NCBI GenBank assembly: GCA_946482355.1 | Contig: CAMLRE010000104.1 | Coordinates: 1-7,227, forward strand | DNA: 7,227 nucleotides | Direction: 5' to 3' | From: an uncultured Bdellovibrio sp. | GTDB taxonomy: Bacteria; Bdellovibrionota; Bdellovibrionia; Bdellovibrionales; Bdellovibrionaceae | Part shown: one piece after another, positions 1-5,172 of the stretch | Layout: each line of letters begins with the position of its first letter | Position numbering within the stretch: position 1 is the first letter of the stretch | The notes under the pieces: generated by a model | Seen by the model: the letters and a program-made list of their open reading frames with translations, nothing else | Database searches by the model: none | Told to the model about the DNA's origin: nothing | Program-made: the position numbers and the translations under genes

Positions 1-1
1 T

Positions 2-1243
2 TTAGGCGAAGAAGAGTCGCTGAACTGTCTTTCGCCAGAACTTTTTTTAAAGAAAAAAGGGGCTCATTTAATTACTCAGCCGATCAAAGGAACATTGCTC
101 GCTGGCCGTACGTTAAGCGAATTGCAAAATAGCAGCAAAGAAAACGCCGAGCTTTCAATGATTGTGGATTTACTGCGTAATGATCTAAATACCTTATCTT
201 GCGATAAGTATAACGATAGTTCGCGTGTGAATTTTCACCGTAAAATCATGAATTTGAACTACACCGCTCACACCTATTCAGAAGTAGAAATTAACACCTC
301 TAAAAAGTTCAGTGAAATTATCGCTAAAACTTTTCCGGGTGGCTCGATTTCAGGCTGCCCTAAGAAAGAAAGCCTTAAAAAGATTGCTGAAGTTGAAAAT
401 TACCATCGTGATTTTTACACGGGATCAATTGGTTGGTGGAAAGACGATGATTTCTGTTTAAATATCGCAATTCGTACCAGCTATCAAAAACAACGCAAAC
501 TTTACTATTTTACCGGATGCGGAATTGTGTTTGATTCAGATCCTCGTCGCGAATGGCACGAATTTCTAACAAAATGCAGTTTCTTAAATCTGTTTTTAGA
601 ATACACCCCGGTTGTTGATACTTTAAATTTCAGCCAAGCGGGAATTAGTTATTTATCTGAACATATCGACAGAACATATCTGGCTTTTCGCGATCAGATG
701 ATTCAGATTGACCAGTATCAAGTGCAAAATGTTTATCAAAAAATTGAACATGAGCTGCGCGAAAAGGCCAATGGCTCGAGTGAGTATAAGGTGCGTGTTA
801 TTTTTAACAAAGATCTTACGTATCGCCTTGAAATTACACCCCTTGAAAAAACTAAAAATGAAATAGTGCTTCAATTAATATCTACAACACAGTTCTTGCC
901 GCAATTTAAAACCACCGAGCGCAGCACCTGGGATAATATTGTTAAAAATAAAAGCCCCGAAGCTGACGATGTTTTAGTGGTGAATACGCAAAGCCATGCG
1001 GTTGAAGCTTCGATTTACAGTATCTTCTATAAAAAAGGTGACGAGTTCTTTACCCCGCCGCTCAGTGATGGTGGCATGCATAGCGTGTATCGTGCGCACC
1101 ACATAAAAAAAGGTTCTATCACCTTAGATGACAGAACCTTTAAATTATCTGAAAGATCTTTACCTATCAGCGAGCTTGAATCGGTCGAACTTTACGTGGC
1201 CAATTCAGTTCGTGGTCTAAAAAAAGCTAGCCTACTTTTCTAA
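2..1243 (+). CDS. pabB: Bifunctional aminodeoxychorismate synthase component I / aminodeoxychorismate lyase (PabB-PabC fusion), 5'-truncated by window edge
   Basis: The protein would make 4-aminobenzoate for folate in the cytoplasm: the PabB part aminates chorismate with ammonia from a PabA partner, and the PabC part (PLP enzyme) releases pyruvate. The frame is open back to base 2, so the true start lies outside; 413 codons are visible. Fragment residues 11-13 SPE and 27-31 PIKGT are PabB signatures; TrpE normally has PIAGT, and K29 matches the catalytic lysine of PabB. Further chorismate-binding motifs are IVDLLRNDL (54-62), GGSISGCPK (113-121), NIAIRT (154-159) and GCGIVFDSDP (172-181). From about residue 205 the protein resembles class IV aminotransferases: DTLNF (206-210), probable PLP lysine K303 in FKTTERS, E335 in VEASIYSIF, then PPLSDGG and NSVRG (401-405). 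The usual TEGTISN motif is degenerate here (VEASIYS). It converges on the next gene with a 17-base overlap. Family assignment is firm; lyase activity is inferred. Confidence 0.93.
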   Translation, partial: LGEEESLNCLSPELFLKKKGAHLITQPIKGTLLAGRTLSELQNSSKENAELSMIVDLLRNDLNTLSCDKYNDSSRVNFHRKIMNLNYTAHTYSEVEINTSKKFSEIIAKTFPGGSISGCPKKESLKKIAEVENYHRDFYTGSIGWWKDDDFCLNIAIRTSYQKQRKLYYFTGCGIVFDSDPRREWHEFLTKCSFLNLFLEYTPVVDTLNFSQAGISYLSEHIDRTYLAFRDQMIQIDQYQVQNVYQKIEHELREKANGSSEYKVRVIFNKDLTYRLEITPLEKTKNEIVLQLISTTQFLPQFKTTERSTWDNIVKNKSPEADDVLVVNTQSHAVEASIYSIFYKKGDEFFTPPLSDGGMHSVYRAHHIKKGSITLDDRTFKLSERSLPISELESVELYVANSVRGLKKASLLF

Positions 1244-1257
1244 AGTAAGGTGATTTT
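1219..1257. terminator. Probable bidirectional rho-independent terminator between convergent genes
   Basis: A hairpin at 1231-1250 pairs CCTACTTT with AAAGT(A)AGG, eight pairs with one bulged A and a three-base loop TCT. On the plus strand it is followed by TGATTTTTG; on the minus strand a run of seven T (bases 1219-1225 read in reverse) lies five bases beyond the stem. It overlaps both stop codons, pabB TAA at 1241-1243 and the minus-strand TAG at 1227-1229. The stem is AT-rich, so it may be only moderately efficient. Confidence 0.5.
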
Positions 1258-1640
1258 TGTGTAGGTCTTTCGTGTGAAGGATTTTGTTTAAATTTCATAA
1301 ACTGTTTGTAATCTTTTTTGAAAGCTGAATGGTAAGCCACTTCGTGCTTATCAAATACTTTATCTAACCAAGAATAATAAGTTTTATACATGTGATTATT
1401 CATAAAGTTGCAATACCACATGAATGGCATTTTATTAGAAACCCAGTGTTTTTTAGAAAAGCTTGTGATTTCTTTATTGAAGTAAGCCCACCACTTTACA
1501 GCTTCTGGCTTATTCACAAAATTTGACGTAAAAAAGTTTCGGCCTTTGTACGTAAAACCAATTTCATAACCCTTACCTACAGGTTTGAAGTAAGTTTTAA
1601 ACAAATTTTTGCCAAGCTTATAATTTTTTGATTTAGTCAT
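1227..1640 (-). CDS. Small, highly basic, aromatic-rich protein of unknown function (137 aa)
   Basis: I do not recognise this protein. With the ATG at 1638-1640 it has 137 residues, of which about 32 are aromatic (15 Phe, 12 Tyr, 5 Trp) and 27 are Lys/Arg against 8 Asp/Glu, giving a net charge near +19. There is no signal peptide or membrane segment, so a cytoplasmic, possibly nucleic-acid-binding or nucleoid-associated role is conceivable, but this is inference from charge alone. A WW pair (50-51), KKHW (63-66) and MWYCNF (74-79) are the most distinctive stretches; the tail from about 119 is polar and probably flexible. The ATG is chosen because AAGGA lies four bases upstream; an in-frame GTG at 1667 has no good ribosome site and would put two palindromes into coding sequence. 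The gene follows the acyltransferase by 119 bases on the same strand. A clean frame, a ribosome site and a tight convergent end support a real gene. Confidence 0.75.
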   Translation of the reverse strand: MTKSKNYKLGKNLFKTYFKPVGKGYEIGFTYKGRNFFTSNFVNKPEAVKWWAYFNKEITSFSKKHWVSNKMPFMWYCNFMNNHMYKTYYSWLDKVFDKHEVAYHSAFKKDYKQFMKFKQNPSHERPTQKSPYFRKVG

Positions 1641-1644
1641 TTGT

Positions 1645-1649
1645 TCCTT
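1645..1649 (-). promoter_or_regulatory. Ribosome binding site deciding the start of the 137-aa gene
   Basis: Minus-strand AAGGA sits four bases before the ATG at 1640. The upstream GTG at 1667 is preceded only by A-rich sequence (GAAAAAGA). Spacing is slightly short, but this is the best site available. Confidence 0.6.
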
Positions 1650-1653
1650 TTGC

Positions 1654-1682
1654 GTGTCTAAAGACACTCTTTTTCGAAAAAG
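1654..1682 (-). repeat. Two abutting perfect inverted repeats in the leader of the 137-aa gene
   Basis: Bases 1669-1682 read CTTTTTCGAAAAAG, a perfect 14-base palindrome. Directly next to it, 1654-1667 read GTGTCTAAAGACAC, six-base arms around AA. They end five bases before the AAGGA ribosome site. In RNA they could form two stacked small hairpins; in DNA they could be operator half-sites. Neither has a T-run making it an obvious terminator. The function is unknown. Confidence 0.6.
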
Positions 1683-1713
1683 TTAAGGCCTGATTGCCAA
1701 GACTTTTATCGGT

Positions 1714-1745
1714 AAAAACAAATCTAAAACTAAGTTTATTTAGAT
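1714..1745 (-). terminator. Weak candidate terminator after the acyltransferase gene
   Basis: Read on the minus strand, ATCTAAA and TTTAGAT (1722-1745) are inverted seven-base arms around a ten-base loop, followed by TTGTTTTT. It lies 15 bases past the acyltransferase stop, as a terminator should. The stem is nearly all A/T, so it is weak and read-through into the 137-aa gene is plausible. Confidence 0.3.
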
Positions 1746-1759
1746 ATTTCTGTGTTAGC

Positions 1760-2545
1760 CTACATGGATTCTTTAAATGGAACGTATTTTTCTGAAACCA
1801 TGGCGTGAAGTTTCGCTGCTATTTCAGAGCGGTCGTCTTCAGGTTTTGTGTAAACCAAGGGTAAAAACTCTATTTCACAGACAAGTGTTTCAAGTTGTAA
1901 CGATCTCCAGATCGACGTCAGAAAGCCAATATCGCCGTACCAGCACAGCGAATCGCGGTGTTTAAACTTTACCGGGCCACCATTCACCGAGCGAAAGTTA
2001 AAAACAAAAGGGCGAATAGGAACATCGGCTAAGCCTGCAGCCATCAATAAAGTTTTTTTAAACGGCAAAACTTTTTCTCCGTTTGAGGCTGTCGATTCAG
2101 CATAAAGTACAACACGAAAACCTTTTTTTAAAACGGTGATTAAATCTTTAAGTTCGTCATGAATCTTCATGCGATTAACACGGTCAACGTAGGTGCAACC
2201 GGCCACTTCGCAGATTAATCCAAGGCCCGGTGTATTACGCATTTCGCGTGAAGTGATAAAAACCGCTGGCACAATCGTTTCAAGACAAAGAATATCGATA
2301 AAACCCACATGATTACCGATAAGCAGTGATTTTTCATGGTGCGGAATTGGATTTTTGCAAATTACTTCTACGCCAAAAATTTTAGCTAGCTTAATACCTG
2401 TACGGTGAGCGTGTACGGTTAACTTTCCACGGCGGTGATCTTCATCACGTGTGGTAAAATAAAAAAACAAACCTTCGATAACGTATTTAGAAATAACGAA
2501 AACGAATAACAATAAACGAAAAAAGGCGCGGACATTACGATACAT
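1760..2545 (-). CDS. PlsC/OlsA-type lysophospholipid 1-acyltransferase (261 aa)
   Basis: This membrane-associated enzyme should move a fatty acyl group to a lysophospholipid, lysophosphatidic acid or lyso-ornithine lipid at the inner membrane. Numbering is from the ATG at 2545. A hydrophobic N-terminal segment (about 7-31) is followed by the acyltransferase motifs: NHVGFID with catalytic H79 and D84 (the HX4D box), GCTYVDR (116-122), AESTASNGEKVLPFK (149-163) in place of FPEGTRS, and VPIRP (175-179). The later WYGDIGFLTSIWRSL region resembles OlsA-like members, so the exact substrate is open. Length fits the family. The frame extends to a TTG at 2572, but that codon abuts the U-run of the upstream gene's terminator and has no ribosome site; MYRNVRAFFRLLLF is a normal family N-terminus, so the ATG is preferred although it too lacks a clear Shine-Dalgarno sequence. 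It lies downstream of the lipoprotein gene and upstream of the 137-aa gene. Confidence 0.88.
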   Translation of the reverse strand: MYRNVRAFFRLLLFVFVISKYVIEGLFFYFTTRDEDHRRGKLTVHAHRTGIKLAKIFGVEVICKNPIPHHEKSLLIGNHVGFIDILCLETIVPAVFITSREMRNTPGLGLICEVAGCTYVDRVNRMKIHDELKDLITVLKKGFRVVLYAESTASNGEKVLPFKKTLLMAAGLADVPIRPFVFNFRSVNGGPVKFKHRDSLCWYGDIGFLTSIWRSLQLETLVCEIEFLPLVYTKPEDDRSEIAAKLHAMVSEKYVPFKESM

Positions 2546-2573
2546 GTTGGCTTGATCATTACTTAAACCCAAT

Positions 2574-2603
2574 AAAAAAGCCAGCTTTACAGCCGGCTTT
2601 TTT
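2574..2603 (-). terminator. Rho-independent terminator of the lipoprotein gene
   Basis: On the minus strand GCCGGCT pairs with AGCTGGC (one G-U wobble) around a GTAA tetraloop, flanked by six A before and six T after. It begins 27 bases past the lipoprotein stop. In the plus orientation the wobble becomes an A-C mismatch, so it is best suited to minus-strand transcripts, though the A and T runs make it nearly symmetrical. Confidence 0.85.
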
Positions 2604-2630
2604 ACAAGAAATGTTATTTCTGACTTAATT

Positions 2631-4634
2631 TTACAGTTTGTTTAAGTAGAAATACAGAGTCATCGGCGTTAACGTGTGCTTAAGCTCTGTTTCTTCGCTT
2701 GAAGTTAACGTCGCATTGGCCGCAGCCACGCAAGCCGCATCAGTGCTTGCCATACGGCCGCTTTCTTTTAATTCAACTAACATTTTTGTCGCTGTAATTG
2801 ATTTGAAAGAAAGAAGTGTTTTACGAACCACACGGCAGAACGTTGAACCATTGGCCGAAGTTGGGATCGTCATACTTTCTGTTTCTTCATCTTCAAGAGT
2901 TGCTGATTTTCCATCAGCTGCGTAATTTAAGATGTTGGTAATGAAAGCATTTTTAGGGCGACCTTTAAAATCATCACGACTTACGAATTCCCAAGGATTA
3001 ACCGCTTGCCAGTTGAATCTGTATTCACGCTCACAACCGCCACCCGAAGCTTGGTCACGCGCTCTCCAGTAAGCATTCGCGTAACAACGGTAACCGGCTA
3101 AGATCGCGGCATTTGAACCGCTGCCTGCAGAACTGCAATCCGCATTTAGTGCCAGAAGGGTTTCAGGTTTACCTAAGTATTCACCATTTCCAGGAGTGTA
3201 CGGAGTTGATGAAGGGTTACCACCGGCATTCGTGAATTGCCCGCCGATATGTTTACAAGTCATGTTGATATTACCCATTGGACCTGAACCATCCGGATCA
3301 ACATTTGTATAGTGACATTCATTTTCATGAAAGCCCGTACCGTATTGAGTAGCTAAGCTATCATCGCATGGTGATGATGGAACACCGATTGAGTTCCAGT
3401 TAGTCACGTTAACTGGTTTTTGAGTCGCATCGTTAAAACAACCGCCACCTTGAATACCCACGTGCCATGCAATAGTTCCTGCTGACACTGGAGTTCCAGG
3501 CCATGCACCTGTGTAAACTTTTGATTTACAAGCCCACGCATTATACATTTTTGTTGTTCCTGAAACTAACATCGGACGGCAATCACCTTCTTCGTGTTGT
3601 GATTTCGCTAATGTTCCAGATGTTGTCATCCAAGGTTGATCGTAAGGTGCAGAACCTGTGCCGCCCCAATCAGATGAAGTTGACCAAACGTAAGGTCCGA
3701 AATTCATAGCGCCAGAAGCCGCTCTTACAGTTGGTAATGTTGTGATGTGAATGCGCCCGTGTCCGCGAGCTTCGTCAGCAGAAAAACCTGTGTTTCCACC
3801 GCAGGCACCGATTGAGTTTGCGTAGTCGCCACCCCAAATTGAAAGAGCATAACGATCAGCAGTACCCACCGTACCACTTGTTACCGGACAAGAAGTGATT
3901 GTACCACTTGCGTCTTTTAAACACGCGCCACTGTTTGGCGTAAATTCTTTACCATCAAAACGGGCTAAAGAAATTTTAAAACCAATGTGCGGAGCACCTG
4001 GATCTTGCGGGTCTGCAGCACCTACAGTAAATGAAGCGCCAACTTTTTCATAAGCATCCATAGCCCACTCACCTGTTGGGTTAAATGCTGAAGCGGCAGC
4101 AACTGGAGTATCTTGCTGAATAGCAGCGACAGAACTTTTTGGAACTTCAACAGTTCCATCTTCTGCTAAAACAATACTTCCTAAATCCATACTGCCTGTG
4201 GCAACAACCGCAGAGTCTGATTTTGGATTACCATTTAAATCTGTTTTTGAAGAATCAGTGAATTTAACTTCAGCCACAACGGCATCTGTATTTTCATCAA
4301 CAAAAGTAACTGTGATCGCAGTACCTGCGGCATTACTGCCAAGATCTACCGAAAAGTTACCTTGAGCATCAACAGAACCCGTTGCTGTTGTCGGAGGTTC
4401 TGTCGCAGCCGTCGCCACGATTTCTAAATCATCGAACCCATCTGAAAAAGCACTCATGTCTGAAGATTTTAAAGACATCTTATTTAAGGCCATTGCTGAC
4501 GATCCACCAAGCTGACCACTGATCACTAAACCAGTGCCACCAACTCCGCGGCCACCGCCACCTGTACAAGCCATTAATGTTAAAACTGACGAGACCAATC
4601 CTACTCTACATACGTTCCATAAGGACAACTTCAT
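2631..4634 (-). CDS. Large secreted lipoprotein, Gly-rich linker and 14 mature cysteines, unknown function (667 aa)
   Basis: The N-terminus is a lipoprotein signal: MKLSLWNVCR, a hydrophobic stretch, then LMAC with C23 as the predicted lipidated cysteine. Thr at +2 is not an Asp retention signal, so outer-membrane location is inferred. A glycine linker (TGGGGRGVGGTG, 24-35) follows. Residues about 38-155 look like a small beta-sandwich of the carboxypeptidase-regulatory type, with VDAQGNFSVDL at 88-98. The rest (about 185-667) matches nothing I recognise: it is rich in Gly, Trp and Tyr and has 14 cysteines after C23, an even number consistent with disulfides in the periplasm or outside the cell. 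DPDGSGPMG (446-454) resembles a calcium-binding loop. I see no catalytic motif. The ATG at 4634 has GGAGGG three bases upstream; a TTG at 4664 adds ten residues in front of the signal peptide and is unlikely. The gene has its own terminator and is divergent from the TonB-like domain gene. Confidence 0.88.
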   Translation of the reverse strand: MKLSLWNVCRVGLVSSVLTLMACTGGGGRGVGGTGLVISGQLGGSSAMALNKMSLKSSDMSAFSDGFDDLEIVATAATEPPTTATGSVDAQGNFSVDLGSNAAGTAITVTFVDENTDAVVAEVKFTDSSKTDLNGNPKSDSAVVATGSMDLGSIVLAEDGTVEVPKSSVAAIQQDTPVAAASAFNPTGEWAMDAYEKVGASFTVGAADPQDPGAPHIGFKISLARFDGKEFTPNSGACLKDASGTITSCPVTSGTVGTADRYALSIWGGDYANSIGACGGNTGFSADEARGHGRIHITTLPTVRAASGAMNFGPYVWSTSSDWGGTGSAPYDQPWMTTSGTLAKSQHEEGDCRPMLVSGTTKMYNAWACKSKVYTGAWPGTPVSAGTIAWHVGIQGGGCFNDATQKPVNVTNWNSIGVPSSPCDDSLATQYGTGFHENECHYTNVDPDGSGPMGNINMTCKHIGGQFTNAGGNPSSTPYTPGNGEYLGKPETLLALNADCSSAGSGSNAAILAGYRCYANAYWRARDQASGGGCEREYRFNWQAVNPWEFVSRDDFKGRPKNAFITNILNYAADGKSATLEDEETESMTIPTSANGSTFCRVVRKTLLSFKSITATKMLVELKESGRMASTDAACVAAANATLTSSEETELKHTLTPMTLYFYLNKL

Positions 4635-4637
4635 CTT

Positions 4638-4643
4638 CCCTCC
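4638..4643 (-). promoter_or_regulatory. Strong ribosome binding site fixing the lipoprotein start
   Basis: Minus-strand GGAGGG lies three bases before the ATG at 4634. It is the strongest Shine-Dalgarno match in the window and shows that the TTG at 4664 is not the start. It suggests high translation. Confidence 0.8.
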
Positions 4644-4672
4644 GTGTGTGTTTATGAAGACCAAATTAGTTT

Positions 4673-4701
4673 GATAAAGAACGACATGAATTCACAGCCA
4701 A
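4673..4701 (-). promoter_or_regulatory. Candidate sigma-70 promoter of the lipoprotein gene
   Basis: On the minus strand TTGGCT (4696-4701) and TTTATC (4673-4678) are 17 bases apart, with an A-run just upstream (4702-4709) that could act as an UP element. The -35 matches four of six bases, the -10 only three, so the exact position is uncertain. A promoter is expected somewhere here because the flanking genes diverge. Confidence 0.35.
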
Positions 4702-4734
4702 TTTTTTTTAACGCCGACAAACGTCCGGGAATGG

Positions 4735-4762
4735 TTCAACTTATGTATCAATGTGTTATAAC
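4735..4762 (+). promoter_or_regulatory. Candidate extended -10 promoter of the AgmX/PglI-domain gene
   Basis: TATAAC (4757-4762) is five of six to consensus and is preceded by TGT, giving an extended -10. TTCAAC (4735-4740) is a poor -35, 16 bases upstream. Transcription would begin near 4769, giving a leader of roughly 47 bases with AGGAA (4804-4808) seven bases before the ATG. Confidence 0.55.
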
Positions 4763-4774
4763 TAGAGTCATAAC
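4755..4774. promoter_or_regulatory. Inverted repeat over the -10 and start point, possible operator
   Basis: GTTATAACT and AGTCATAAC are nine-base inverted arms with one mismatch around AG. The repeat covers the -10 of the plus-strand promoter and its probable start point, where a repressor would block transcription. Part of the symmetry comes from the palindromic GTTATAAC, so it could be chance. Confidence 0.35.
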
Positions 4775-4815
4775 GCTGAGACGTTGATCATAAAAATTTT
4801 AACAGGAATTTCACA

Positions 4816-5166
4816 ATGAAAAACAAAATTTTAATTTCTTTTATCGTCACACTTATTTCTTCTTTTTCATTCGCAAAATCACAAAATACTGAAAATTTTA
4901 AAAAACCAATAAAAAAGAATTTAGCAAAACTTCAAAGCTGCAGCGAAAAAACTACAAGTAAAACGGCGGTTTCAGGAACAGTTGTTGTTGATTTAGAAAT
5001 TAATGACAACGCTTCAATTCAGCGAATTAAAATTAACGATGAACAATCAACGCTTGAAGATCTAAATGTACAACAGTGTGTAGTTCTTACGATGAAAAAA
5101 ATTACTTTTCCAAAAGCCCCAAAAGGCGAAATCGTTCCGTTTAGTTATCCGGTTATTTTTAAATAA
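4816..5166 (+). CDS. Secreted AgmX/PglI C-terminal (TonB-like) domain protein (116 aa)
   Basis: A signal peptide (KNK, then a hydrophobic stretch to SFSFA) should be cut near residue 20, leaving a periplasmic protein of about 96 residues. The remainder matches the AgmX/PglI C-terminal domain seen in myxobacterial gliding and motility proteins, a relative of the TonB C-terminal fold. It has IKKNLAKLQSC (32-42) like the usual IRRHLGQIRYCYE, SGTVVVDLEIN (53-63) like SGKVTVRFTI, and CVVLTMKKITFPKAPKGE (88-105), then YPVIF near the end. Cys42 and Cys88 sit where this family has a conserved pair, so a disulfide is likely. Normally the domain ends a longer protein with TonB-like or forkhead regions; here it stands alone. 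Partner and function are unknown; an envelope scaffold or energy-transduction role is inference. It is divergent from the lipoprotein gene and ends six bases from sua5, which converges on it. Confidence 0.82.
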   Translation: MKNKILISFIVTLISSFSFAKSQNTENFKKPIKKNLAKLQSCSEKTTSKTAVSGTVVVDLEINDNASIQRIKINDEQSTLEDLNVQQCVVLTMKKITFPKAPKGEIVPFSYPVIFK

Positions 5167-5172
5167 ATCGTA

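Noticed and set aside
95..97. TTG at 95 as the start of the pabB gene
   Set aside because: The frame is open upstream to base 2 and encodes conserved PabB motifs (SPE and PIKGT) before it, so it is an internal leucine codon.
653..874. Minus-strand open frame of 73 codons inside pabB
   Set aside because: It lies antisense to a well-supported conserved coding region and has no recognisable domain.
1641..1667. GTG at 1667 as the start of the small basic protein
   Set aside because: It has no convincing ribosome site, while the ATG at 1640 has AAGGA; the nine extra codons would run through the palindromes.
1706..1713. Sigma-28 (FliA)-like -10, ACCGATAA on the minus strand, upstream of the small protein gene
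   Set aside because: It is seven of eight to the -10 consensus GCCGATAA, but no TAAA-type -35 is present at the required spacing; likely chance in AT-rich sequence.
3503..3709. Plus-strand open frame inside the lipoprotein gene
   Set aside because: It is antisense to the long lipoprotein frame with its signal peptide and has no family resemblance; the same applies to the frame at 2674-2925.
4635..4664. TTG at 4664 as the lipoprotein start
   Set aside because: It would add ten residues ahead of a normal lipoprotein signal peptide, and the GGAGGG ribosome site points to the ATG at 4634.
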